Source: an uncultured Chthonomonadales bacterium (lineage in GTDB: Bacteria > Armatimonadota > Chthonomonadetes > Chthonomonadales > CAJBBX01). Taken from it: DNA of 36,959 bases. The notes beneath the pieces were generated by a model, which saw only the letters and a program-made list of their open reading frames with translations, searched no databases and was not told the origin of the DNA. Below are positions 23,584 to 31,332 of the stretch, piece by piece. The DNA lies in contig CALLMM010000023.1 in the NCBI GenBank assembly GCA_938005745.1, positions 1-36,959 of the forward strand. Reading direction: 5' to 3'. Each line of letters opens with the position of its first letter. Within the stretch, counting starts at the first letter, position 1. The position numbers were made by a program, and so were the translations under genes.

Positions 23584-25515
23584 TTACGCCGCTCCGATCC
23601 GTCCGCCGTTCTCCGCCTGGATCGCCACAACGGACGGGCGGGGAGGGGTCTTGCCGTCGGGCCAGAGGCTGACCGGCTTTTCGAAGGTGGAACGCTCGCC
23701 CTCGCCCGGATGCTGCACCGCCACGAAGAGCGTTGTGTTGTCGGGCGTGAACTCCGGTCCGCAGACCTCGCTGCCGCGCACCGAACTGAAGAACTGCCGC
23801 AAATGCCCGCGCTCCGCCCCCTCCACCGGCACGGCGAACAGCCCGTCGTTCACCTTCAGCGTTCCCTCCTGCCCGTCCGTTGCAATCCAGAGGTTGCCGT
23901 TGCGATCGAAGGTGATGTTATCCGGGCAAGAGATCGTGCTGACCTGCGACTTATCGAACCCGGCGAAGTAGGTCGTCTCGTCCTTCGGGTCGCCGCAGAC
24001 CAGAAACATGTTCCAGGTGAAGGCGGTCGCGGCGTAGTCGTTGTTGTCTTCCGTCAGCTCGATGATATGTCCATGCCGGTTCTGCGCGCGCGGGTTCGCC
24101 CTATCCGTTCCGGCTTTCCCGGCGGTTCCGCGCTGGACGTTGTTGGTCATAACCACATAGACCTTCCCGTTTTTCGGGTGGGTCTCGATGTCCTCCGGGC
24201 GATCCATCTTCGTGGCGCCCAACAGGTCGGCGGCGCGGCGGGTCTGAATCAGCACATCGCCCTGCGAGGTAAATCCGTTGGCTTCCGTCAGCGGTCCCTG
24301 TCCGTAGACCAGCGGCATCCATTCGCCGGAGCCGTCGTCCTTGAACTTCGCCACATAGAGCGTTCCCTCGTCGAGGATGTCGCGGTTCGCCAGACGATCC
24401 TTTGCGTTGTAGGACCTGGCGGTAACAAACTTGTAGACATATTCGAACCGCTCGTCGTCGCCGGAGTAGAGCGCGACCTGCCCGCCGGGAGCGATCGCGA
24501 TGGTCGCCGCCTCGTGTTTGAAGCGTCCCAGAGCGGTGCGCTTTTTCGGCGTGGACGCCGGGTCGTAGGGGTCTATCTCCACCACCCAGCCGAAGCGGAA
24601 AGGCTCATTCGGCTCGATCTCCAGATGGAATCGGCTGTGATGACGCTCCCACTTGCGTTCAGACTCGCCTTCGGGCAGTCCATAGCGCTGATGGTCGCGG
24701 GCGCGGGGACTATCGGGCGCGAGCCGGCTGCGGTGTGCGAAATACTGATGGAAGTTCTCCTCGCCGCTCAGGACGGTTCCCCACGGGGTCTTCCCGCCGG
24801 AGCAGTTGTTGAGCGTTCCAGCGACTTTCGTTCCGGAGGGATCGGCGGAGGTCTGCATCCAGGGGTTTCCGGCAGCCGGTCCAGTGATCGAGCAGGGCGT
24901 TGTGGCGGTGATACGCCGGTTGAAACGCGAATCGAGGACAACGCTCCACTGACCGTCCTCGCCGCGCTGCACCTCCACCACCGAGATTCCGTGTGCCGCC
25001 AGTTCCACATCCATCTGACCCCGCGTGGGGTTCTTTGGATCGTAGTTAGGGAACATGATCTCCGGGTTGGTATACTCGTGATTTACTACTAGCAAGCCCC
25101 GATCAGAACGCTCCGAACCGAGCGGCAGGGGGAGAAAGCCGATGTAGTCGCAGTTGTAGCCGAACTGCTGTGCCTGCGCCTCCGCTGTCTGCTCTTGTGG
25201 ATCGAAGGGGGGCGCTCCCGGCAGAATCCGGTCGCCCCAGCGCACGAGCGGTCGGGCGCGGTAGCCCGCCGGCACCGTGACCTGATCGGAAGCGTCTGGA
25301 TGAATTGGCTTGAATCGCAGCGACGAGACCGAAGGCGACGCCTGCGCCTCCTCCTCCAACAGTTTCGCGCCGGTCATCAATAGCGCCGAGGCGGTCAGTG
25401 CGCCTTTGAGCAGCCCGCGCCGACTGAGACGACGCTGCAATATCTCCGCAAAGGTGTCGCCGACGCCTGCGCCTGACATCGCCGGCTCCCTCTCCGTTTT
25501 CGCATCTCTGTTCAT
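23584..25515 (-). CDS. phoX: PhoX-family alkaline phosphatase (Tat-exported)
   Basis: A 643-residue PhoX-type (DUF839) phosphatase that releases phosphate from organic esters using Ca and Fe. The Tat signal SRRGLLKG (residues 31-38) and hydrophobic stretch end near AQA at about 59. Family blocks follow: VVNHEYTNPEIMFP, GTVLSGEENFHQYF, RFKHEAATIAIAPGGQVALYSGDDERFEYVYKF, RPEDIETHPKNGKVYVVMTNN and PDNITFDRNGNLWIATDGQ. Metal-ligand-rich segments are intact. AGGAGGG precedes the ATG. Upstream, minus-strand TTAA boxes repeat every 11 bases, suggesting phosphate-starvation control. Confidence 0.93.
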   Translation of the reverse strand: MNRDAKTEREPAMSGAGVGDTFAEILQRRLSRRGLLKGALTASALLMTGAKLLEEEAQASPSVSSLRFKPIHPDASDQVTVPAGYRARPLVRWGDRILPGAPPFDPQEQTAEAQAQQFGYNCDYIGFLPLPLGSERSDRGLLVVNHEYTNPEIMFPNYDPKNPTRGQMDVELAAHGISVVEVQRGEDGQWSVVLDSRFNRRITATTPCSITGPAAGNPWMQTSADPSGTKVAGTLNNCSGGKTPWGTVLSGEENFHQYFAHRSRLAPDSPRARDHQRYGLPEGESERKWERHHSRFHLEIEPNEPFRFGWVVEIDPYDPASTPKKRTALGRFKHEAATIAIAPGGQVALYSGDDERFEYVYKFVTARSYNAKDRLANRDILDEGTLYVAKFKDDGSGEWMPLVYGQGPLTEANGFTSQGDVLIQTRRAADLLGATKMDRPEDIETHPKNGKVYVVMTNNVQRGTAGKAGTDRANPRAQNRHGHIIELTEDNNDYAATAFTWNMFLVCGDPKDETTYFAGFDKSQVSTISCPDNITFDRNGNLWIATDGQEGTLKVNDGLFAVPVEGAERGHLRQFFSSVRGSEVCGPEFTPDNTTLFVAVQHPGEGERSTFEKPVSLWPDGKTPPRPSVVAIQAENGGRIGAA

Positions 25516-25550
25516 CCGTACACCCTCCTGTTCACAACGCATTATCATGA

Positions 25551-25608
25551 TTAAGAGATACCCGGTGACGATTAAGAGCCGATTAAGAACGAGTTAAGGC
25601 TCTGTTAA
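25551..25608 (-). promoter_or_regulatory. Pho-box-like array of 11-base-phased CTTAA(C/T) repeats before phoX
   Basis: On the minus strand, TTAA boxes occur at plus positions 25605, 25594, 25583 and 25572 (exactly 11 bases apart), and a fifth lies 21 bases further on at 25551. Several read CTTAAT or CTTAAC. A -10-like GATAAT lies at 25546-25541, with the phoX ATG at 25515. Eleven-base direct repeats upstream of a phosphatase gene are the layout bound by OmpR-type Pho regulators (PhoB/PhoP). The regulator itself is not in the window. Confidence 0.65.
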
Positions 25609-25676
25609 GAGCCGCTGGCTCCTCTTCGTTTGCGCGTTTTGTTCGTCAGCGGAAACATCCGCACCGATCTGTACGC

Positions 25677-25682
25677 TATAAT
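25677..25682 (+). promoter_or_regulatory. TATAAT -10 element before the Cys-rich secreted gene
   Basis: A perfect TATAAT about 63 bases before the start codon. No good -35 is visible at 16-18 bases. The assignment rests on the -10 and the gene orientation only. Confidence 0.35.
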
Positions 25683-25745
25683 AGCAGGGAGAATCTTCCA
25701 TCGCCTCCTCAAGTCGCGGGGAGTGTATGCCGATCCTACCAGTCT

Positions 25746-26204
25746 ATGCGTCCGATCACTCGAAACAACCGCAGAGAGGTTCTGTATCGGCTCTGGAGCC
25801 TGCTTATGCTGGCGGCGCTGGTTCCGCTGCCTGCCGCCGGGCAGTGGCTCTGTTCCGATGGCAGCCGGTGTCTGTCCTGTCCCTGCGCCTCGCTGCTTCT
25901 CGCGCCGCCTCCGGAAGAGGCGTGCGGCGTCTGTCCCTGGGCAGATAGATCGCTGTCGGCGGACGGATCCTCCGGCTCCGCCGACTGTCGCGCCTGCTGC
26001 TGCTATGTTATAAGGGAGTCTCCGTCAAAGCTCACCTCTTCTCAGAGGGACGCATTCGGATCGGCGGACGCCGCGCTGAATCCGGCTGTCCCGCCGGCTC
26101 CTCCGCCGGCGGAGACCGTCCGGCGCGGCTCTACGTCGCCCTCTCTCCTCAACTCTCTTCTGACCCGCCCCTTCTCCTCGCGCGCACCTCCTCTCCCTGC
26201 CTGA
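25746..26204 (+). CDS. Cys-rich exported protein of unknown function
   Basis: A 152-residue protein with a basic N-terminus, hydrophobic signal segment (about residues 15-32, LWSLLMLAALVPLPAAG) and ten Cys in the first 90 residues. The Cys cluster as CSDGSRCLSCPC, CGVC and CRACCCY, so a metal site or disulfide-rich module is plausible. The C-terminal half is Pro/Ser/Ala-rich and low in complexity. Similar GQWxCxDGxxC exported proteins occur in uncultured bacteria, but I cannot name a family. There is no strong Shine-Dalgarno at this ATG. A competing frame starts at 25727 with GGGGAG upstream, so the call is tentative; the signal peptide and Cys pattern favour this frame. Confidence 0.55.
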   Translation: MRPITRNNRREVLYRLWSLLMLAALVPLPAAGQWLCSDGSRCLSCPCASLLLAPPPEEACGVCPWADRSLSADGSSGSADCRACCCYVIRESPSKLTSSQRDAFGSADAALNPAVPPAPPPAETVRRGSTSPSLLNSLLTRPFSSRAPPLPA

Positions 26205-26246
26205 TACTCTCGCTGTCAACAATATCAGGCACAAGGAGATCGTTCT

Positions 26247-26915
26247 ATGCATTTTGCGTGGCTGTTCGCGTGCGTGGCGCTGATGCTGCCGTCTGCGCTG
26301 CTCGCCCAGGAGACGGAGAAGCCGACCCCGGCAGAAGGCGGACAGAAGCAGGAGTCCGCCACCCCTCCCTGAACCGGGTGACCCGGCGAGGGAAAGCTGC
26401 TCCGTGGGAGCGGTGTAACGCATCGCATTGTGCTCAGTCAGCGGTACGTGGATACGCGCCTGCCGCGTCCGCGCTGGCGCACAACGCTGGACTTTCGCTT
26501 TTCGCCGACGCTTCAGGCGGGCATTGAGATCAATCCGAGCGCGGAGGAGGTCGGTTTTCGCGGCAACTGGTTTGCGGTGCGGGAGACCCCGCGTCTGCCC
26601 GCCGTCGTCTTTGGAACCAGTTCCGACCGGATCGGCACACCTCCGGGCAATCAGTGCTATTTCGTCACCTTTTCGAAGCGGTGGGGAAATCTGCCGATTG
26701 CGCCCTACTTCAGCCTGAACTACTCGGAGTTTGAGCGGGGAGTGAACTTTCCATTCGGCGTCTCGCTCTCGATCGGTCGGGAGTGGCTGCTGATGCCGAT
26801 GTATGACGGTCACGCCTCGCATACGGTGCTCACCTGGTCGGGGCGCAATGAATCGATCGGGCTGGTGCTGGCGTGGAACCGGCAGTTCGGGATCACCATC
26901 AGCTACGGGTTCTGA
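26247..26915 (+). pseudogene. Exported beta-barrel-like protein interrupted by two in-frame TGA codons
   Basis: The first segment has AAGGAG eight bases before ATG and encodes a clear signal peptide (MHFAWLFACVALMLPSALLA) and Q/E-rich linker, ending at TGA after 41 codons. A second TGA follows three codons later. The same frame then reopens with GEGKLLRGSG, THRIVLSQRY and WRTTLDFRFSPTLQ, continuing to ITISYGF, a strand-rich sequence with a C-terminal aromatic. This pattern fits a small outer-membrane barrel. A neighbouring frame bridges the gap as PEPGDPARE, suggesting two compensating indels. Initiation could restart at GTG 26430, but that leaves no signal peptide. It is a pseudogene or a sequencing error. 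Confidence 0.65.
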
Positions 26916-26919
26916 ACCG

Positions 26920-26949
26920 GAGCAGGGGCTGCGTGCGCAGCCCCTGCTC
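26920..26949 (+). terminator. Rho-independent-like terminator hairpin
   Basis: A perfect 13-bp stem GAGCAGGGGCTGC / GCAGCCCCTGCTC around the tetraloop GTGC, five bases after the barrel gene's stop, followed by a modestly T-rich stretch. Its arm shares GAGCAGGGG with the hairpin at 7020. Confidence 0.7.
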
Positions 26950-26967
26950 GCTCGTTATATTCAGATG

Positions 26968-26976
26968 TGCTACAAT
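26968..26976 (+). promoter_or_regulatory. Extended -10 promoter for the Met-rich exported protein
   Basis: TGCTACAAT matches TGn-TANAAT. It lies directly after the preceding terminator and leaves a leader of about 70 bases that contains a small CCCGC/GCGGG hairpin. Confidence 0.5.
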
Positions 26977-27049
26977 GTGTATGATACCCCGCTTTCGCGG
27001 GACTCGTCTAAAGGTTGACACTCTTTTTTCGATTATGGAGGGGAAAGCC

Positions 27050-27901
27050 GTGAAACGCCGATGGGCTGTCACCGCAGCGTTGCTGCTTGCTGCCGCAGGC
27101 ATGATGTCCGTGCATCTCCCTGCGGAGGCGCAGGTCAACCGTAGTACGCAGCGGCAGGGGACGATTCGTCGTCCGGCGCCGAGACTCTATTTCAAGGAGC
27201 TGCAGACGCTGGCTGAAAAACTGGCGAAAGCGCACGATGTGAAGGTTGTCGTGGACCCGGCGTTGATCGTTACCCGGGCGCCGAAGGAGCCGTCTCAGGG
27301 AGCCTCCATCGAGCAGGCTCTGGACGAACTGGCGGCGCAGATCCGCAACGCGACCTGGCGGCGCATCTTCATCAATCAGGGGCAGATGGGCGCGCTGCCG
27401 GCGCCGGAGAAGCTGGCGGCGACCGTCCGCGCTCTCGATCTGATCGAACAGAGCGGTGTGGTAGTGGAGAACCCGGCGAATCGCCGGATCACCTACTTCG
27501 TGAAGAACCAGCCGGCGACCCCGGAGTTTGAGCAGCAGCTGGACGCCCAGCAGATCAGCAAGATGCCGATCTATGTGCTCTACAATCCCTCTGCCAACGC
27601 CGACCCCAACGCCAGCAAAAGTCCGGAGGAGCGGATGCTCGATCTGCAGCGGCAGCAGATGGAGATGATGATGCAGATGGATCCGGATCAGATGGCGAAC
27701 GCCATGTCGCAGGGCATGCAGATGTGGATGAACCTCGATCCGCAGACGCGCGCGCAGTTTTTCGGGAACATGATGCGCGCCGGCATGAACATGTGGCAGA
27801 ATATGCCCGCCGAGCAGCGACAGCAGATGATGCAGGAGATGATGAATATGTCGCAGCAGTTCATCGGAGCGGGCGGCGGGGGGCGTCCTCCGCGTCCGTA
27901 G
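27050..27901 (+). CDS. Exported Met/Gln-rich protein of unknown function
   Basis: A 283-residue exported protein. The start is GTG (read as MKRRWAV), six bases after GGAGGGG. The in-frame ATG 15 bases earlier would place the Shine-Dalgarno inside the gene. The signal peptide ends near AEA/Q at residue 27. Residues 45-110 (LAEKLAKAHDVKVVVDPALI ... SIEQALDELAAQI) resemble an STN-like alpha/beta fold. The C-terminal third is extraordinarily Met- and Gln-rich, with about 21 Met in about 74 residues. It includes QQMEMMMQM, GMNMW and QQMMQEMMNM, and ends GGGGRPPRP. Met-rich motifs can bind Cu(I), but that role is unproven here; copA is 10 kb away. Confidence 0.75.
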   Translation: MKRRWAVTAALLLAAAGMMSVHLPAEAQVNRSTQRQGTIRRPAPRLYFKELQTLAEKLAKAHDVKVVVDPALIVTRAPKEPSQGASIEQALDELAAQIRNATWRRIFINQGQMGALPAPEKLAATVRALDLIEQSGVVVENPANRRITYFVKNQPATPEFEQQLDAQQISKMPIYVLYNPSANADPNASKSPEERMLDLQRQQMEMMMQMDPDQMANAMSQGMQMWMNLDPQTRAQFFGNMMRAGMNMWQNMPAEQRQQMMQEMMNMSQQFIGAGGGGRPPRP

Positions 27902-27929
27902 CCGGGCGGAAGGCTCTGCCCATACTCCT

Positions 27930-27968
27930 GAGCGGGTTCGCCAGCGGAGGCGGACCCGCTCTGTCTTT
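27930..27968. terminator. Terminator hairpin between convergent genes
   Basis: The stem GAGCGGGT / ACCCGCTC is extended by an inner CGCC / GGCG and followed on the plus strand by TGTCTTT. It sits between the Met-rich gene (plus) and the MoxR gene (minus) and can serve the plus-strand gene; on the other strand it lacks a T-run. Confidence 0.6.
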
Positions 27969-27976
27969 GCGGGAGG

Positions 27977-29071
27977 TCAGCGGGGCACGGGAACCTGCTC
28001 CAGCACCGCATTCAGCACGCGGTCTGCCGTGTAGCCTTCGATCTCGCTCTCCGGTCGCAGCAGGATGCGGTGACGCAGTACCGGACCGGCAAGCGTCTTC
28101 ACGTCGTCCGGAGTGACAAAATTGCGGTCATGGATGGCGGCGAACGCTTTGGCGGCGAGCATCAGCGTAATCGCCGCGCGCGGCGAGGGACCGAGCACCA
28201 GATGCCGATTGCTGCGTCCGGCGCGCACGATGTCCGTGATATATTTGCGGACCGCGACGCTGACCTCGACCGACTCTACAAATCGGCGCAGCGGCGGCAG
28301 ATCCTCCGCTGTCAGCACGGGCGACAGATGGGCGGTGTCGAGGTTGGCAGCGCGAAACCCGCTCTGATAACGCGCCAAGATCGCCATCTCCTCCTCTTCT
28401 CCGGGATAGTCCACCACCACCTTCAGCATGAACCGATCGAGTTGCGCCTCGGGGAGCGGATAGGTTCCCTCGTACTCTACCGGGTTCTGCGTGGCGCAGA
28501 CCACGAACGGGTCGGGCAGAGGATGCGTCACGCCGTCAATCGTTACGCGCCGCTCCTCCATCGCCTCCAGCAGCGCCGACTGCGTTTTGGGGGGTGTGCG
28601 GTTGATCTCGTCGGCGAGGATCAGCCCGGCAAAGAGCGGACCGCGCTTCAGGGTGAAGACGCCCTCGCGAGGATCGTAGATACTGGTTCCGAGAATGTCG
28701 GAGGGCATCAGGTCGGGCGTGAACTGAATCCGCGCGAAAGAGATCGCGCAGATCCGCGCAAAGGCGCGCACGGTCAGGGTTTTGGCGGTTCCGGGCACGC
28801 CCTCCAGCAGCACATGCCCGTTCGCCAGCAGCGCGACCGCCAGCATCTCCACCATCTCTTCCTGTCCGACCACCGCCTTGCGCATCTCGGCGAAGAGACG
28901 CTCCGCCATCTGCGCCACCGGGTTGGCGGACGCGGAAGAGGCGGGCAGGGGATCGGCGATCACGGGGGGCGCGGCGAGCGGCGGGACTGCCCCAGCCTCG
29001 CCCGGCGCACTTTCCGGCGGACGGGGAACGGAGGTCTCCGCGCCGTTCTCCTGCGGATCAGACTCTGACAA
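27977..29071 (-). CDS. MoxR-family AAA+ ATPase
   Basis: A 364-residue MoxR-type AAA+ ATPase, a chaperone-like ATPase usually acting with von Willebrand/DUF58 and DUF4350/DUF4129 membrane partners. There is a Pro/Ala-rich disordered N-terminus (residues 1-50). Walker A is GVPGTAKT (91-98) and Walker B LILADEI (150-156); the EINRTPPKTQSALLEAMEERRV hallmark follows, with sensor N196 in CATQNPVE and arginine-finger region EAQLDRF (to R213). A winged-helix-like C-terminal lid follows. It overlaps the DUF4350 gene by 14 bases, so it is the second gene of a two-gene operon. No DUF58 gene follows; the plus-strand Met-rich gene converges instead. Confidence 0.92.
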   Translation of the reverse strand: MSESDPQENGAETSVPRPPESAPGEAGAVPPLAAPPVIADPLPASSASANPVAQMAERLFAEMRKAVVGQEEMVEMLAVALLANGHVLLEGVPGTAKTLTVRAFARICAISFARIQFTPDLMPSDILGTSIYDPREGVFTLKRGPLFAGLILADEINRTPPKTQSALLEAMEERRVTIDGVTHPLPDPFVVCATQNPVEYEGTYPLPEAQLDRFMLKVVVDYPGEEEEMAILARYQSGFRAANLDTAHLSPVLTAEDLPPLRRFVESVEVSVAVRKYITDIVRAGRSNRHLVLGPSPRAAITLMLAAKAFAAIHDRNFVTPDDVKTLAGPVLRHRILLRPESEIEGYTADRVLNAVLEQVPVPR

Positions 29072-30251
29072 GTTCCACTCTCCTGCGGTAGTCCTGTATC
29101 TGCTGCACCAGTTTCAGCATCTCGCTCTCTTTCACTCTCTCGCCGCGAACCACCTCCTCGCACCGCGCCATTAGTTCGCGCAACGGCTCCGACGGCAGAT
29201 GAAAACGCCTGCCCGCCAGTTCCGCCACGCGCAGATAGTCGGATTCGGGAGGGGCGTCCGTCCAGCGCGTCAGATCGCGCAGAAAGGCGCGATAGACCTG
29301 CTCCAGGGCGATATCGGCGGCTTCCGCGCGGCGAAACAGCCCCGCCATCGAGGCGATATACTCCGTGCTGGGGCGGGAGGCGGGAGGAAGCAGCGAGCGC
29401 GCCGACCCGAAGCGCCGGTTCACATGGTACAGATAGATGAGAGAGAGGATCAGCCCGAACCAGATCAGGGCGCGCGCCGGCGTCCCCAGCGCCATCCACA
29501 GAGAGCGCTCCATGCCGCTCTCCAGTCCGAAGCCCTGATGATACTCATCGAAGTAGACCCGTCTGCCCTCGCCGATGTGTTCGGCGGCGATATTGACCAG
29601 CAAAATGGCGTTGTCGGCGCGGGAGATGCCCCGATTATTCAGTCCCAGCCCCGCCGCCGCGACGATCACGCTCCCCTCCCCGTCGCTCCAGCGAACCAGA
29701 CAGGCTCCCTCGCGGTCGGCGACCAGTGTCTGCGCCTCCTCCACGCTGCGCACGACGATCCGTCCCTCTCCCTCCACCTGCAGACGCCGAACGTCGCGCA
29801 GGTAGGGAGAGGTGCGCTCCTCTGCGCCGGGAGCGATCTCTGCGGGACGGGGCGGTTTCGTCTCGACCGACACCTCCTCCAGCGGCGCGCCCCGCAGAGG
29901 GCGCATGATCTCCGAATCCTCCGTCAGGAGCAGCAGCGTTCCGCCCCCGGTGATCCACGCGCGCAGTGACGCCTTCTCCGCTTCGGTGAAGGGACGCTTC
30001 AGCGGCTCAGAGATCACCAGCAGCCCGGCATCCTCCGGCAGCTGCGAGGGCGGCTCTTTGAAACGCTGTACGGGGATGCCCTCGCTCTCCAGCAGACGGT
30101 AGAGCGCCTTCAAGCCGGACGGACCGGCGCTGTAGGTGGTCGGCTGCGCCGACTGCTCCCGCTCAAAGCCGATCGCCCCGAAGTAGGCGGTTACCGCCGC
30201 AAACACCAGCAGCAGTCCCGCCAGAACCCAGATATCCGCTCCCCGCCGCAT
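29058..30251 (-). CDS. DUF4350-domain membrane protein
   Basis: A 397-residue protein. An N-terminal transmembrane helix (about 7-27) precedes a periplasmic or external DUF4350 domain with the opening SAGPSGLKALYRLLESEGIPVQRFKEP and the glycine-rich WITGGGTLLLLTE. It continues through RVYFDEYHQGF to a second hydrophobic helix (about 255-275, LIWFGLILSLIYLYHV). A cytosolic helical tail of about 110 residues follows. DUF4350 proteins are almost always found with MoxR ATPases and DUF58 or transglutaminase-like proteins. Its role is unknown, possibly presenting a substrate to MoxR. A good promoter lies about 40 bases upstream. Confidence 0.87.
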   Translation of the reverse strand: MRRGADIWVLAGLLLVFAAVTAYFGAIGFEREQSAQPTTYSAGPSGLKALYRLLESEGIPVQRFKEPPSQLPEDAGLLVISEPLKRPFTEAEKASLRAWITGGGTLLLLTEDSEIMRPLRGAPLEEVSVETKPPRPAEIAPGAEERTSPYLRDVRRLQVEGEGRIVVRSVEEAQTLVADREGACLVRWSDGEGSVIVAAAGLGLNNRGISRADNAILLVNIAAEHIGEGRRVYFDEYHQGFGLESGMERSLWMALGTPARALIWFGLILSLIYLYHVNRRFGSARSLLPPASRPSTEYIASMAGLFRRAEAADIALEQVYRAFLRDLTRWTDAPPESDYLRVAELAGRRFHLPSEPLRELMARCEEVVRGERVKESEMLKLVQQIQDYRRRVELVRV

Positions 30252-30290
30252 ATCTTGTTCCGCCTCTGCGCCTTTCCACGCGGATGCGCC

Positions 30291-30319
30291 ATCATACCAT
30301 AAACACGGCGGATTGCCAA
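30291..30319 (-). promoter_or_regulatory. Sigma-70-like promoter for the DUF4350-MoxR operon
   Basis: On the minus strand: TTGGCA, 17-base spacer, TATGAT, about 40 bases before the DUF4350 start. Confidence 0.7.
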
Positions 30320-30351
30320 CCTCGTAGATCTCGTCTGCGTGGAGCCGGATG

Positions 30352-30380
30352 AAAAAGGGGGATGCAGAACCTGCATCCCC
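30352..30380 (-). terminator. Rho-independent terminator of the upstream minus-strand gene
   Basis: Read on the minus strand: GGGGATGCAG, loop GTT, CTGCATCCCC, then CTTTTTC. A 10-bp perfect stem with a T-run; it lies about 30 bases after the preceding stop codon and before the DUF4350 promoter. Confidence 0.85.
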
Positions 30381-30411
30381 GTGACTCGTCTCATACCTCT
30401 TCCCGCACGCA

Positions 30412-31332
30412 TCAACGGAATTCGGTTACGATGCCTCCGATCTGCTCCCATCGCTGGGTGGAGGGATTCCAGTAGGGCGCGCTGCCCATGATAAGCTGCT
30501 GGTTCGCCCGTATGTGGTTCAGTTCATCCGTCATCATCCTCAGAGCATGGGAGCGCATCATCTGATTCATCTGTTGCTGCAACTGCGCCACCATCATCCG
30601 CTCCTGCACGGTCAGAACTCTATCTCCTCCCACGTTGGCGCGCATCATCAGACGCTCTTCCGCGCTCATGCGCGACCATCGCAGTTTGATGGTTGCGATC
30701 ATGCCCGGCATTTCCGCCATCGCCCGCTGCTTCTCCGCCGACAGCTTCGGGTAGTTCTCGATCAGCATCTTATAGATCGCGGCGCGGGTCTTCTCATTCA
30801 GCGGCGGCGTCTTCTGTCGGAAGATATGCACGGCGTGCCACCGTTCCGACTCGATATAGGCTTCAATCATCTCCCGCACCAGCGGCGGGTTCCCCTTCGC
30901 CAGCGGCGGATGCGCCTCATAGTAGGCGTCCAGCAGCCACCTCGAATCGGCGGCTCCTCGCTGCGCCTCCTTGCGGACCACCTCCATCGCCTTCGGCAGC
31001 AGCAGTTTGACGAACGCCTCCCGCTCCTGCTGCGGCATCTGCATGATCTTCTCGCCCGCCTGAACGGTCTGCAGCGTGTCCCGGATGCGCGCCTGATCGT
31101 TGTTCTTCCAGTATCCCGTTAGAAACCGGCGCAGCTGCGCCTGCTGCGCGTCGCTGAACCGGATCTGATAGACATAGCCGACTGTCGCGATGTAGTCGCG
31201 GATAATCTCTTCCGTCAACTCCGTCTGCGTGTCCACCTCCGTCAGATAGGGACTGTCGGACTGCGCCGCGCCCCTGACACACGGAGCCGCCAGCGCAGCC
31301 GCCGCCAGCAGAAACCTCCATACTCTCTTCAC
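30412..31332 (-). CDS. Exported helical protein of unknown function
   Basis: A 306-residue protein that I do not recognise. It has a signal peptide (MKRVWRFLLAAAALAAP, cleavage near residue 23). A helical domain follows with EIIRDYIATVGYVYQIRFSD and a repeated QQ/EERxxM pattern. The C-terminal part is rich in Met and Gln (QLQQQMNQMMRSHALRMM), recalling the neighbouring Met-rich exported protein but without obvious alignment. The start is GTG (AAGGAG about ten bases upstream). It is single in its transcript: a terminator follows and the 323 bases upstream hold no gene. Confidence 0.78.
   Translation of the reverse strand: MKRVWRFLLAAAALAAPCVRGAAQSDSPYLTEVDTQTELTEEIIRDYIATVGYVYQIRFSDAQQAQLRRFLTGYWKNNDQARIRDTLQTVQAGEKIMQMPQQEREAFVKLLLPKAMEVVRKEAQRGAADSRWLLDAYYEAHPPLAKGNPPLVREMIEAYIESERWHAVHIFRQKTPPLNEKTRAAIYKMLIENYPKLSAEKQRAMAEMPGMIATIKLRWSRMSAEERLMMRANVGGDRVLTVQERMMVAQLQQQMNQMMRSHALRMMTDELNHIRANQQLIMGSAPYWNPSTQRWEQIGGIVTEFR

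Noticed and set aside
25727..25948. 73-residue frame with GGGGAG upstream
   Set aside because: It shows no signal peptide or family feature, whereas the overlapping 152-residue frame has both a signal segment and a Cys pattern; it is kept as an alternative only.
26258..26527. 89-residue frame across the gap in the barrel gene
   Set aside because: Arg/Ala-rich shadow sequence; the signal peptide and barrel segments lie in another frame.
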